From positions 1 to 64,000 of the forward strand of contig JAGXSG010000028.1 of the NCBI GenBank assembly GCA_018333995.1: a DNA stretch of 64,000 nucleotides, given 5' to 3'. A program made the translations under genes and the position numbers. The notes under the pieces are model-generated. The model ran no database searches, was not told where the DNA came from, and saw only the letters and a program-made list of their open reading frames with translations. The DNA comes from Clostridiales bacterium. Lineage in GTDB: Bacteria > Actinomycetota > Coriobacteriia > Anaerosomatales > SLCP01. Of this stretch, positions 35,276-45,539 are shown one piece after another. Numbering within the stretch: position 1 is the first letter of the stretch; each line of letters opens with the position of its first letter.

Positions 35276-36463
35276 ATGTTTGACAAGTTGACCGTAAAGG
35301 ACGTCGATGTCCGCGGTAAGCGGGTGCTTGTTCGCGTAGATTTCAACGTGCCCCTTCACGACGGGTCTGTCGCCGATGACACGCGGATACGGGCATCTCT
35401 TCCCACACTGCGCTATCTAGTGGACCACGGCGCGCGCGTCATCGTGATGAGTCACCTTGGACGTCCTGACGGAGCGCCCGACGCCCGATACTCGCTTCGG
35501 CCGGTCCGGAGGGTGTTGCAGCACCTCATCGGCCGGAACGTGGCGTTTTCCGACGAGGTAGTGGGTGGCGAGGCGGTCGAAGCGGTCCAGCGCATGGTCG
35601 ACGGCGAGATACTTATGCTTGAGAATGTCCGTTTTCACCCAGGCGAGAAGGCAAACGACCCCGCCTTCGCTCGTGAGCTTGCGTCCATCGGCGACCTTTA
35701 CGTCAACGACGCATTTGGCGCGGCCCATCGAGCGCACGCGTCTACCGCGGGACTGGCGTCGTATCTTCCCGCGTATGCGGGTATGTTGCTCGCGCGCGAG
35801 GTGGAAACGCTCTCAAGCATGCTCCTGACGCCCGAGCGTCCGTTCGTCGCCATTTTGGGCGGCAGCAAGGTCTCGGACAAGTTTGGAGTGATTGACCGCC
35901 TGCTCGAGTGCGCGGACACCCTCATCATCGGAGGCGGCATGTGCTTCACGCTGCTCGTGGCAAAGGGTGTCGATGTTGGCAAGAGCCTTGTGGAAGAAGA
36001 GTGGATCGAGCCGGCCAAAGCGATGCTCGCCAAAGCGGCCGGGAACGGTGTCGAACTCATGCTCCCAGTTGACTTCGTGGTGGCAGATGAGATTTCCGAC
36101 GATGCTGACACCGTGGTTGTCGGCCGTGAGGAGATACCAGCGGACTCGATGGGACTCGACATCGGACCTACCACAGTAGAGCTGTTCAAAGGAGCGATAT
36201 CCGACGCAAAGACGGTCTTTTGGAATGGACCGATGGGTGTTTTCGAGATGAAGCCGTTTGAATCCGGCACGAAGGCGATAGCGATTGCGGTAGCGCGCAA
36301 CACCCGCGCGGTTTCCGTGGTGGGCGGCGGGGATTCCGTTGCCGCCCTAAAGAAATTCGACTTGGAGGAGCGCGTCACGTTCGTCTCAACGGGAGGCGGC
36401 GCATCGATGAAACTGGTGGAGGGCTCGGTGCTACCGGGTATCGAGGCTCTTCTCGACGCATAG
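35276..36463 (+). CDS. pgk: Phosphoglycerate kinase
   Basis: Transfers phosphate from 1,3-bisphosphoglycerate to ADP. V-R-V-D-F-N-V-P-L near residue 20, the substrate-binding S-H-L-G-R-P-D-G, E-N-V-R-F-H, G-G-S-K-V-S-D-K and the nucleotide G-G-G-D-S-V-A-A are all present. ATG 35276 lies six bases after GGAGG; the GTG three bases earlier is too close. 395 residues, normal. Ends ten bases before tpiA. Confidence 0.97.
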   Translation: MFDKLTVKDVDVRGKRVLVRVDFNVPLHDGSVADDTRIRASLPTLRYLVDHGARVIVMSHLGRPDGAPDARYSLRPVRRVLQHLIGRNVAFSDEVVGGEAVEAVQRMVDGEILMLENVRFHPGEKANDPAFARELASIGDLYVNDAFGAAHRAHASTAGLASYLPAYAGMLLAREVETLSSMLLTPERPFVAILGGSKVSDKFGVIDRLLECADTLIIGGGMCFTLLVAKGVDVGKSLVEEEWIEPAKAMLAKAAGNGVELMLPVDFVVADEISDDADTVVVGREEIPADSMGLDIGPTTVELFKGAISDAKTVFWNGPMGVFEMKPFESGTKAIAIAVARNTRAVSVVGGGDSVAALKKFDLEERVTFVSTGGGASMKLVEGSVLPGIEALLDA

Positions 36464-36473
36464 GAGGAACGTG

Positions 36474-37241
36474 GTGGCGAGACGACCGATGGTTGCCGGC
36501 AATTGGAAGATGCACAAGACCGCCGGGGAAGGAGCGATCCTCACCCAGAACATCGAGTCGCTTGTGAGCGGATTTTGGGACGATGTTGATGTCGTGGTGT
36601 GCCCGCCGTTCACGGCGCTCAAGAGTGTTTCGACCGTCATAGAGCTCGACAAGCTTACGATGGGCCTCGGCGCACAAGACGTCTACTGGGAGCCCGACGG
36701 TGCGTTCACCGGCGCGATCTCAACACGCATGCTCGTCGATCTTCGGTGCGACTACGTGATAGTCGGCCACTCTGAACGCCGAGAGTACTTTGGCGAGACT
36801 GACGAGAGCGTGAACAAGAAGGTGCGCGCCGTGTTTTTGGCGGGGATGGTGCCGATCGTGTGCGTGGGAGAGTCACTCGCCACTCGAGAGGCGGGCGATA
36901 CAGACGCGCACGTGCGAGCTCAGGTTCGCGCGGCTCTTGCGGGTGTGTCCGCCGAGGAGGCCGCGCGAGTGATCATCGCCTACGAACCGATATGGGCGAT
37001 TGGCACTGGCCGCACGCCCACGCCTGAAAGCGCCAACGACGTCTCCCGCTCCATTCGGGCCACCGTCGGAGCGCTCTTCGGTCAACCGGCGGCGCTCTCA
37101 GCGCGTGTACTCTACGGCGGTTCAGTTAAGCCCGAGAATGCATCGATGTTCTTTACTGAACCTGATATCGACGGCGCGCTCGTGGGTGGCGCCGCGCTTG
37201 ACGCTGGGTCCTTTGCGGCAATCGCCGAGGCTGCTCGGTGA
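36474..37241 (+). CDS. tpiA: Triosephosphate isomerase
   Basis: Interconverts dihydroxyacetone phosphate and glyceraldehyde 3-phosphate. N-W-K-M-H-K carries the catalytic Lys, V-G-H-S-E-R-R the His, and Y-E-P-I-W-A-I-G-T-G the Glu and loop 6. The phosphate loop is Y-G-G-S-V-K. Two GTG codons lie in tandem; 36474 is six bases from AGGAGG (36462-36467), so I prefer it to 36471. 255 residues. Overlaps gpmI by four bases. Confidence 0.97.
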   Translation: MARRPMVAGNWKMHKTAGEGAILTQNIESLVSGFWDDVDVVVCPPFTALKSVSTVIELDKLTMGLGAQDVYWEPDGAFTGAISTRMLVDLRCDYVIVGHSERREYFGETDESVNKKVRAVFLAGMVPIVCVGESLATREAGDTDAHVRAQVRAALAGVSAEEAARVIIAYEPIWAIGTGRTPTPESANDVSRSIRATVGALFGQPAALSARVLYGGSVKPENASMFFTEPDIDGALVGGAALDAGSFAAIAEAAR

Positions 37242-38776
37242 CGTACGGGCACAAGCCGCTCGTTCTCATCATCATGGACGGGTACGGTCTGGCCGATCCC
37301 GGGCCGGCAAATGCGATCGCGGCGGCGCACACCCCCGTGCTCGACGGGTTGTTCGCGAGTGAGCCGCATACGCGGTTGAGCGCCTCGGGCCGTGCGGTCG
37401 GATTGCCTGACGGTCAGATGGGCAACTCAGAGGTCGGGCACCTCAACATCGGTGCGGGGAGGGTCGTCTACCAGGAACTCACTCGGATCGACGCGGCCAT
37501 CGAGGACGGTTCAATCTTTGAGAACCTGATTCTCGCGGAGACCATCGACGCCACGGTTGCCGCCGGTAACGCCATCCACTTCATGGGGCTCCTTTCTGAC
37601 GGTGGGGTCCACTCCCACAGGGAGCACCTCTACGCGCTCGTGCGGATGGCTGCGCGTCGAGGTGCCGAACGCATCGCCGTTCACTGCTTCCTCGACGGGC
37701 GTGACGTTTCGCCGACATCAGGTGCACGTTTCATCTCCGATCTCAACGAGTTTTTCGCGACCACGGGTGCGGGCGGGATCGCAACCGTCATGGGCCGCTA
37801 CTACGCGATGGATCGTGACGAACGTTGGGAGCGAATCGAGAAGGCCTGGCGCGCGATGGTCTTAGGCGAGGGTGTGGCGACGGAGGATCCGCTGTCCGCT
37901 GTTGAGCATTCGTATGCCACGGGAGTGACGGATGAGTTCGTGCTTCCCATAGTGGTGCACGATGGCGACGCTCCCGTTGCGGTTGTGCGCGAAGGTGACG
38001 CGGTCGTGTTCTTTAACTTCCGGCCCGATCGTGCCCGGGAGCTCACGCGTGCGTTCGTGGACGCGTCCTTCGACCACTTCGCACGTCCACGCAGGCCAAA
38101 GACACGTTTCGTCTGTCTCACTGAGTACGATCCCACGATCCCCGCGCAGGTTGCGTTTTCAAAAGACATTCCGTCGTGCGTGCTCGCCGACGTGCTCGCC
38201 GACTCAGGGCTCCGTCAGCTCCATATCGCAGAGACTGAGAAGTACGCGCACGTCACCTTCTTTCTCAATGGCGGCGCCGAGATCCCCAAGCACGCAGAGG
38301 AAAGGATCCTCATCCCTAGCCCCAAAGTCCCCACGTACGACCTCAAACCAGAGATGAGCGCTCCTGAGGTCACTGAGGCGCTTGTCAGGGCGATCGAAGA
38401 CGCGAAGGCTGATGTCTACATCGTCAACTACGCCAACTGCGACATGGTGGGTCACACAGGCGTGTTCGATGCGGCTGTCGCAGCTGTTCAGACGGTCGAC
38501 GCGTGTGTGGGCCGGGTCGTCGAGGCGGTGCGGTCCCAGGGAGGCGCCGTGCTTGTCACGGCCGACCATGGAAACGCGGAGTGCATGCTCGAATCCGACG
38601 GATCGGGTCCGTTTACCGCGCACACGCTGTCAGACGTTCCGCTGATCGCCGTCGGTACGCAGGCGCGCGCTTTGGCTGACGGGGGCCGACTGTGCGACGT
38701 CAGCCCGACGGTGTGCGCGTTGCTCGGCATAGAAGCGCCCCAGGAGTGGACGGGCCGCAATCTGCTGGTATACTAA
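37238..38776 (+). CDS. gpmI: 2,3-bisphosphoglycerate-independent phosphoglycerate mutase
   Basis: Manganese-dependent conversion of 3- to 2-phosphoglycerate. The alkaline-phosphatase-like metal site begins M-D-G-Y-G, the phosphoserine is Ser64 in G-N-S-E-V-G-H, and H-C-F-L-D-G-R-D, N-F-R-P-D-R-A-R-E and T-A-D-H-G-N-A-E are complete. GTG 37238 overlaps the tpiA stop. 512 residues, family length. A promoter for secG appears to lie inside its last codons. Confidence 0.97.
   Translation: MTYGHKPLVLIIMDGYGLADPGPANAIAAAHTPVLDGLFASEPHTRLSASGRAVGLPDGQMGNSEVGHLNIGAGRVVYQELTRIDAAIEDGSIFENLILAETIDATVAAGNAIHFMGLLSDGGVHSHREHLYALVRMAARRGAERIAVHCFLDGRDVSPTSGARFISDLNEFFATTGAGGIATVMGRYYAMDRDERWERIEKAWRAMVLGEGVATEDPLSAVEHSYATGVTDEFVLPIVVHDGDAPVAVVREGDAVVFFNFRPDRARELTRAFVDASFDHFARPRRPKTRFVCLTEYDPTIPAQVAFSKDIPSCVLADVLADSGLRQLHIAETEKYAHVTFFLNGGAEIPKHAEERILIPSPKVPTYDLKPEMSAPEVTEALVRAIEDAKADVYIVNYANCDMVGHTGVFDAAVAAVQTVDACVGRVVEAVRSQGGAVLVTADHGNAECMLESDGSGPFTAHTLSDVPLIAVGTQARALADGGRLCDVSPTVCALLGIEAPQEWTGRNLLVY
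38747..38774 (+). promoter_or_regulatory. Candidate internal promoter for secG
   Basis: TGGACG (38747-38752) and TATACT (38769-38774) with a 16-base spacer; TGG just before the -10 gives an extended -10 (TGn). It lies inside the end of gpmI, 55 bases before the secG GTG, and could let secG be expressed apart from glycolysis. Confidence 0.5.
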
Positions 38777-38828
38777 GCGTTTGCCACGGCGTTGCGGCGC
38801 AATCGAACGCGAACAAGGAGAGAGATTC

Positions 38829-39074
38829 GTGAATGTCCTAGTCGGCCTGCTGCTCATCATCCACATCGTAGCGTCACTGGCGCTCGTGTTGCTCATCCTC
38901 CTTCACTCGGGTAAGGGAACCGGGGTCTCGTCGATGTTCTCGGGAGTCATGCCTGCCACCGCGACAGGAACCGGCATCATCGAGAAGAACCTCGACAGAC
39001 TAACCATCGCCGCTGCGGTCACGTTTACGGTAACTACGCTGCTACTCATGGTGACGTACACGCCAGGTGGTTAG
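38829..39074 (+). CDS. secG: Preprotein translocase subunit SecG
   Basis: Two hydrophobic segments (about residues 3-23 and 55-76) joined by a loop with H-S-G-K-G-T-G-V-S-S-M-F, the SecG signature. 81 residues. GTG 38829 follows AAGGAG by eight bases. It assists SecYEG during protein export. Last gene before a strong terminator. Confidence 0.93.
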   Translation: MNVLVGLLLIIHIVASLALVLLILLHSGKGTGVSSMFSGVMPATATGTGIIEKNLDRLTIAAAVTFTVTTLLLMVTYTPGG

Positions 39075-39107
39075 CGCTTGCATCGATTTACGTTACATCG
39101 CATCAAT

Positions 39108-39138
39108 AACCGGACCCTACTCAGGGTCCGGTTGCTTT
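39108..39138 (+). terminator. Rho-independent terminator after secG
   Basis: AACCGGACCCT (39108-39118) and AGGGTCCGGTT (39123-39133) form a perfect 11-bp stem with an ACTC loop, followed by a short T-rich stretch (GCTTT). It closes the gap-to-secG transcript. The following stretch to 39326 has no gene I can support. Confidence 0.92.
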
Positions 39139-39326
39139 AGATCGTCTACCTCCACTTTCCCTCCGAGCGTCGCGCTTGCCTTCGGACGATACAGGGTAGA
39201 CACTTAGCGACGGTGCCGCGTGTGGACTCGGTGGTACCCGGTGATCGTCCCCAGCAGAAGGGGAGTTCACCACGCGAAGGGGCAGCGGCTGCAGTGGCCG
39301 CTCGTCAAAGGAAGGGAGGCGCTACG

Positions 39327-40982
39327 TTGTCTGGCAGATATCGCACGTCGCTTGCGCTATTGCTCGTATTTGGACTGGTGTTTTCGGTGTTTGGCGTGGC
39401 CGGGTGTGCACCCACCGCGCCGCAGGAGCCGGCGAACGGCGAAGAGCCGTCCGAGGAACCGGTCGCTGGCGGGACGTTCGTGTACTACATCTCACAGCCC
39501 GCGTATATCGATCCTGTGAATCTGCAGGAGTCCGAGGGAACCCAGGTAGGCCAGGTGCTCTTCGATAGCCTGGTCACGTTCGACTCACTCACATCTGAGG
39601 TGTTGCCCGCTGCAGCGGAGTCGTGGGAGTCCAACGAGGACGCGACCGTGTGGACGTTCAACCTTGTCCAGGGCGCGAAGTTCCACAACGGCCGTGAGGT
39701 GACCGCACAGGATTTCAAGTACGCATGGGAACGCATCTGTAACCCTGTGAACGAATCGGAGATCTCGTACCACCTTGCTCCGGTGAAGGGATACGATGAG
39801 ATGCAGGATGGTACGGCCACCGAGCTTTCGGGTGTGCGTGTCGTCGATGACTATACTCTCGAGGTAACGCTTAACTATGCGTTCGCCGATTTCGAGTACG
39901 TCGTTGGCCATCCCGCGCTCGCCCCGGTTCCCGCTGAGGCGGTCGATGCGGGAGAGTTCGGCCGCATGCCGATAGGTAACGGCCCGTTCATGATGAGCGA
40001 GCCGTGGGCTGACGATCAGTATGTCAAGGTCGAGAGATTCGCCGATTACTACGGCGATGCGCCCTACATCGATGGAATCGAGTTCAAAATCCTCGCTGAT
40101 TCAGATACCGCGTGGCTCGAGTTCCAGCAGGGCAACATAGACTTCACGCAGATCCCCACCGGTCAAATCCAGGCGACCGTCGATCAGTATGGTGAGAGCC
40201 TGGACGGCTACACCCTCAATCCTGGCAACCAGGTGACGCTCGGGACCGAGCTCGCGACGTACTTCCTGCTCGTGAACAACGAGGTGGAGGCGTTGAGCAA
40301 CGTCGACGTGCGCCGTGCGATCTCCCTTGCGATAGATCGTCAGGCGATCTGCACGACGATCTTTGAGGACACCCGTGAGCCTGCCACCGGCATCGTGCCC
40401 GAGGGCATCTTCGGATTCCAGGAGAATGGCTTCGCGTATGCACGGTACGATGTCGAAGAGGCCAAGTCTTTGCTTGAGGCGGCTGGCTTCCCTGGTGGTG
40501 AGGGTATCCCCACTCTCGCACTCGCTTACAACACGGGCGCCGGACACGAAGACATACTGCAGCTCGTCCAAAACGACCTGAAGGCGATCGGGATCGAGAC
40601 CGAGCTCGAGGGCATGGAGTGGGCGCAGTACCTCGACAAACTCGATGCGAAGGACTACGAGATGGGTCGTCTCGGCTGGATCGCCGACTACCCGATCATG
40701 GACAACTTCCTCTATCCGCTCTTCAAGTCAGACAGCGGAGACAACTACACCGGCTACAGCAACCCCGATATTGACGCCAAACTTGAAGAGGCTCGTCGTA
40801 CCACCGACGACGCAGCGCGCATCGAACTCTATCGCGAGATCGAGCGCACGCTCGGCGAGGATACCCCGCTCATCCCGCTGATGTTCTACCGTCACTTCCA
40901 TATCGCGTCAGACCGTGTAATGGATGGCGTCTATAGTCCCAAGGGACTGTTCGACTTCGATAAGGTATGGCTTAAGCAGTAG
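39327..40982 (+). CDS. oppA: Oligopeptide ABC transporter substrate-binding lipoprotein
   Basis: Extracellular peptide-binding lipoprotein of SBP family 5. The signal peptide ends in V-A-G-C (Cys at about residue 27 from this start). The mature protein shows E-S-W-E-S-N, V-W-T-F-N-L-V-Q-G-A-K-F-H-N-G, D-F-K-Y-A-W-E-R, V-R-R-A-I-S-L-A-I-D-R, and a C-terminal P-L-I-P-L-M-F-Y-R typical of the family. TTG 39327 is seven bases after GGGAGG (39314-39319); the open frame continues to 39213 but lacks a signal. 551 residues. Followed by a hairpin before oppB, as often seen when OppA is made in excess. Confidence 0.93.
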   Translation: MSGRYRTSLALLLVFGLVFSVFGVAGCAPTAPQEPANGEEPSEEPVAGGTFVYYISQPAYIDPVNLQESEGTQVGQVLFDSLVTFDSLTSEVLPAAAESWESNEDATVWTFNLVQGAKFHNGREVTAQDFKYAWERICNPVNESEISYHLAPVKGYDEMQDGTATELSGVRVVDDYTLEVTLNYAFADFEYVVGHPALAPVPAEAVDAGEFGRMPIGNGPFMMSEPWADDQYVKVERFADYYGDAPYIDGIEFKILADSDTAWLEFQQGNIDFTQIPTGQIQATVDQYGESLDGYTLNPGNQVTLGTELATYFLLVNNEVEALSNVDVRRAISLAIDRQAICTTIFEDTREPATGIVPEGIFGFQENGFAYARYDVEEAKSLLEAAGFPGGEGIPTLALAYNTGAGHEDILQLVQNDLKAIGIETELEGMEWAQYLDKLDAKDYEMGRLGWIADYPIMDNFLYPLFKSDSGDNYTGYSNPDIDAKLEEARRTTDDAARIELYREIERTLGEDTPLIPLMFYRHFHIASDRVMDGVYSPKGLFDFDKVWLKQ

Positions 40983-41028
40983 CGAGGATGGAACCCAATC
41001 CCGTCATCGCTTGCGCGTGAGTGACGAT

Positions 41029-41056
41029 GCCGGGCCGCCCGTCTGGGCGGCCCGGC
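41029..41056 (+). terminator. Perfect 12-bp hairpin between oppA and oppB
   Basis: GCCGGGCCGCCC (41029-41040) and GGGCGGCCCGGC (41045-41056) pair fully around GTCT. There is no T-run. In binding-protein operons such a structure usually causes partial termination or protects the upstream mRNA from 3' decay, giving more binding protein than permease. Confidence 0.75.
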
Positions 41057-41109
41057 GCGTCGTTCGCTAGTAAGATTTGCGCGGTACATCTCGAAACGAG
41101 TCGCGATAC

Positions 41110-42090
41110 ATGCTTACGTACGCTGTTCGGCGCATACTTCAGATGATCCCGGTGCTCATCGGGGTCACGCTCATACTCTTCATACTCAGGGCGCCTGGCG
41201 TACTGCCCGGTGATCCGGTCCGGATGATCACCGGTGAGCGCGCGATCTCGGAAGCGTTGCGCGAGCAGATCGTCGCCAAGCACGCCCTCGATGAGCCGTT
41301 GTACGTCCAGTACGCCATCTACGTGCAGAATCTCCTGCAGGGTGATCTGGGCGAGTCGTTCCAACGGGGCCGACCCGTGCTCGATATCCTCGCGGAGAAG
41401 TTTCCAAATACGTTGCGGCTTGCGCTCGCCGCCATATTTGTCGAGATCATTCTCGGCATTGCGGCGGGGATCATATCTGCGATCCGGCGGTACTCATTCC
41501 TTGACGTCCTCCTGACGCTGTCCACGTCGGTACTCGTGTCAGTTCCCGTGTTCTGGCTCGGGATGCTCTTTCAGATACTCTTCGGCATCAAACTCAAAGA
41601 GTGGACAGGCGGCGCGTTTTTCTTGCCTATGTCACAGATGTCATCGAATCAGTTCCCTGACTGGGTCCACATTATCCTTCCGGCCATTACCCTGGCGTCG
41701 GTCTCGACAGCGTACGTGGCGCGCATTATGCGCAGCCAGATGCTCGAGGCGATGGGCCAGGACTACATACGCACCGCAGAGGCAAAGGGCCTCACCAGGC
41801 GCGCGGTGGTTTTTCGTCACGCGCTCAAAAACGCGCTCATACCTGTCGTCACGTTCATCGGAATCGATTTTGGCGTCATGATGAGCGGGGCCATTCTCAC
41901 TGAAACAGTCTTTAGCTGGCCTGGGGTAGGACGCGAGATATTCCTCGCTGTAGGCCAGCGTGATTGGCCGATAGTGATGGGCGGGGTGATTGTCATCGTG
42001 TTCATCGTGATGATCATCAACCTCATCGTTGATTTGAGTTACGCCCTGCTCGATCCACGCATCAGGTACGGAGGAGGTGCCGGGCGATGA
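41110..42090 (+). CDS. oppB: Oligopeptide ABC transporter permease OppB
   Basis: Six hydrophobic segments; L-P-G-D-P near residue 35 is the conserved periplasmic loop motif, and the EAA coupling loop Y-I-R-T-A-E-A-K-G-L near residue 220 contacts the ATPases. ATG 41110 gives the natural M-L-T-Y-A-V-R-R-I-L start; no strong ribosome-binding site is visible. 326 residues. Overlaps oppC by four bases. Confidence 0.93.
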   Translation: MLTYAVRRILQMIPVLIGVTLILFILRAPGVLPGDPVRMITGERAISEALREQIVAKHALDEPLYVQYAIYVQNLLQGDLGESFQRGRPVLDILAEKFPNTLRLALAAIFVEIILGIAAGIISAIRRYSFLDVLLTLSTSVLVSVPVFWLGMLFQILFGIKLKEWTGGAFFLPMSQMSSNQFPDWVHIILPAITLASVSTAYVARIMRSQMLEAMGQDYIRTAEAKGLTRRAVVFRHALKNALIPVVTFIGIDFGVMMSGAILTETVFSWPGVGREIFLAVGQRDWPIVMGGVIVIVFIVMIINLIVDLSYALLDPRIRYGGGAGR

Positions 42091-42965
42091 CGGTCGCGTC
42101 GGCACCGAGCCGCACGCTCTGGGGGGATGCGTGGCGGCGCCTTAGAACGAACCCCTTCGCGATAGCGGGGCTTGTGTGGATCGCTTTCGTAGTCTTGATG
42201 GCGTTAAGCGCCGACCTGTGGGTGCCGCAGACCTTTGGTGACCCGCTGGCGGTCAACACGACCCCAGGAGCGAGCCTCGCACCGCCATCGCTTGAGCATC
42301 CGTTCGGTACCGACAAGCTCGGCCGCGACGTGTTCTCGCGGGTGGTGTACGGCGCACGTATTTCGCTCACGGTGGGCGTTCTCGCTGTCTCGATCTCCCT
42401 CGTAATCGGCCTGCTACTCGGCTCGCTTTCTGGCTACTACGGTCGCCTCGTCGACACCCTCGTAATGCGTTCAGCCGACGTGTTCTTTGCGTTTCCCTAC
42501 ATCCTGTTCGCGATCGCTCTCATCGCGGTGCTCGGCCCGAGCTACCGAAACGTCTTTATCGCGATCGGCATACTCGGCTGGCCGAGTATCGCGCGCGTTT
42601 TCCGCAGTTCGATACTCTCAGTCAAAGAAAACGAGTACGTCGACGCTGCTCGTGCGATGGGGGCCTCCGACGTCCGCATCATGTTTCGCCACATCATGCC
42701 CAACGCGATCGCTCCGATCATCGTCTACGGGACGATGAGTGTAGGTGGAGCCATAATCACCGAGGCCGCTCTGTCGTTTCTTGGGATGGGTGTCCAGCCT
42801 CCGACGCCGTCGTGGGGCCTGATGCTCTCCGATGCCAAATCGCTTATGTTTGCCGCTCCATGGCTCACTATCTGGCCCGGGTTCGCGATTCTGACCACCG
42901 TGCTCGCGTTCGTGTTCATGGGCGACGGGCTGCGCGACGCGCTCGATGTGAAGATGAAGGACTGA
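42087..42965 (+). CDS. oppC: Oligopeptide ABC transporter permease OppC
   Basis: N-terminal R-R-L-R-T-N-P-F-A and H-P-F-G-T-D-K-L-G-R-D-V-F-S-R are OppC/DppC signatures; about six transmembrane segments; the coupling loop Y-V-D-A-A-R-A-M-G-A is near residue 190. ATG 42087 overlaps the oppB stop (ATGA). 292 residues. Confidence 0.94.
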   Translation: MTVASAPSRTLWGDAWRRLRTNPFAIAGLVWIAFVVLMALSADLWVPQTFGDPLAVNTTPGASLAPPSLEHPFGTDKLGRDVFSRVVYGARISLTVGVLAVSISLVIGLLLGSLSGYYGRLVDTLVMRSADVFFAFPYILFAIALIAVLGPSYRNVFIAIGILGWPSIARVFRSSILSVKENEYVDAARAMGASDVRIMFRHIMPNAIAPIIVYGTMSVGGAIITEAALSFLGMGVQPPTPSWGLMLSDAKSLMFAAPWLTIWPGFAILTTVLAFVFMGDGLRDALDVKMKD

Positions 42966-42969
42966 GCAA

Positions 42970-43994
<1,025 letters not shown>

Positions 43995-43998
<4 letters not shown>

Positions 43999-45020
43999 CT
44001 GAGCTGCTGCGAGTAGATAACCTGTGCAAGTTCTTCCCAGTCGAACAGGGGATGCTCGGCAGCAGGATCGGCAGGAAGGTACACGCGGTCGATGACGTCT
44101 CGTTTGCGGTGAACGCGGGAGAGACGCTTGGCCTTGTGGGGGAGTCGGGATGTGGCAAGTCGACAACCGGCAGATGCGTGATGCGCCTGCTTGAGCCTAC
44201 CTCGGGCACGGTGACGTTTGGCGGCCAGGACGTGGGCTCGATGAGGCGTGCGGCGCTCAAGGCGTTCCGCCGCGACGTGCAGATCATCTTCCAGGATCCG
44301 TATGCCTCGCTCAATCCGCGAATGACGATCGGGGAGATCGTTTGGGAGCCACTCGTGGTGCATGGCATTGGCACGCGGGATGATCGGCGCAACCGCGTCA
44401 AGGAGCTTCTCGAGGTTGTCGGTCTTAATCCGGAGCACATCAACCGGTACCCGCACGAGTTCTCCGGCGGTCAGCGTCAGCGCATCGGCATCGCACGCGC
44501 TCTTGCGCTACAGCCGCGGCTCATCGTATGCGACGAGCCGGTCTCAGCCCTCGACGTCTCGATACAAGCGCAGGTCGTGAACTTGCTCGACGATCTTCAG
44601 GACCGCTTCGGACTCACCTACCTCTTCATCGCGCACGATCTCTCTGTCGTACGTCACATCTCGGATCGCGTTGCGGTCATGTATCTCGGCAGGATTGTGG
44701 AGATCGGCGAGTGGCGGGGTCTCTATGACTCCCCGCACCACCCATACACGCAATCTCTTCTCTCAGCTGTGCCGGTGCCCGATCCCGTGAAGCAAAAGAC
44801 GCGCGAACGCATTATCCTCTCAGGCGACGTGCCCAGTCCCATCGACCCGCCGTCCGGGTGCCGATTCCACACACGCTGTCCGATAGCGCAGTTGCCGAGG
44901 TGTCGCGACGAGGTTCCCGAGCTTCGCGAGGTTGCCTCTGGACATCGAGCCGCGTGCCACTTCGCATCCCCGAATCCCATCCCGCTAGGCGGGCAGGTAC
45001 ACGGCGGCCAGACGCGTTAG
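43995..45020 (+). CDS. oppF: Oligopeptide ABC transporter ATPase OppF
   Basis: Walker A G-E-S-G-C-G-K-S, signature F-S-G-G-Q-R-Q-R, Walker [13 protein letters not shown], and the C-terminal C-R-F-H-T-R-C-P motif shared with OppD. GTG 43995 overlaps the oppD stop; the longer open frame lacks support. 341 residues. Completes oppABCDF. Confidence 0.94.
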
Positions 45021-45059
45021 ACTTACGTGCGGATACGCCACGATGCGAAGGAGACGCCA

Positions 45060-45539
45060 GTGCGCCCGGATCCAGCCGAGAGAATCGACTCACGTGCAGT
45101 AACCGTGTGGCGCGTCTCAGGGGCCGCTGAGACGCTCGTAACCGCCATTGCTGCCGGAGTCGCGTACGGATTGGCGGCAGCGGGTCTCATTCAGATATGG
45201 GTCGCGTTGGCCGTCTCCGCCGTCGCAGTCTTCGTGGCGGTGATCTCGGTGGCGATCGTGCCGAGGGTGAGGTGGCTCCGATGGCGCTACGAGGTCACCG
45301 AAAGCGAGATATACCTCCTGTACGGGCTCATCGTGCGCACCCGTACTTTGATCCCGATGACCCGCGTTCAACACGTCGACACGAAGGCCGGCCCGCTTCT
45401 GCGAGCCTTCGGTCTCTCCAGCGTGACGGTAGCGACGGCCGGTGGCGAACATGAGATACCGGCTCTCGCAGATGAAGTGGCTGACGATCTGCGTGACCGC
45501 ATCGCCACGCTCGCCCGGGTGAGTGAAGATGTGGTCTGA
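45060..45539 (+). CDS. bPH2 (YdbS-like) membrane protein
   Basis: 159 residues with two hydrophobic segments (about residues 23-45 and 48-65) followed by one bacterial PH-like domain of the bPH2/DUF304 type: Y-E-V-T-E-S-E-I-Y-L-L-Y-G-L-I-V-R-T-R-T-L-I-P and V-Q-H-V-D-T. GTG 45060 is six bases after AAGGAG. It pairs with the larger bPH2 protein that follows and overlaps it, the YdbS-YdbT arrangement known from Bacillus, where the pair affects sensitivity to certain antimicrobial peptides. Function here is unknown. Confidence 0.85.
   Translation: MRPDPAERIDSRAVTVWRVSGAAETLVTAIAAGVAYGLAAAGLIQIWVALAVSAVAVFVAVISVAIVPRVRWLRWRYEVTESEIYLLYGLIVRTRTLIPMTRVQHVDTKAGPLLRAFGLSSVTVATAGGEHEIPALADEVADDLRDRIATLARVSEDVV

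Noticed and set aside
39139-39326. TTGCCT (39176) and TAGACA (39197) as an oppA promoter.
   Set aside because: The spacer is only 15 bases and the -10 is poor; not strong enough to list.
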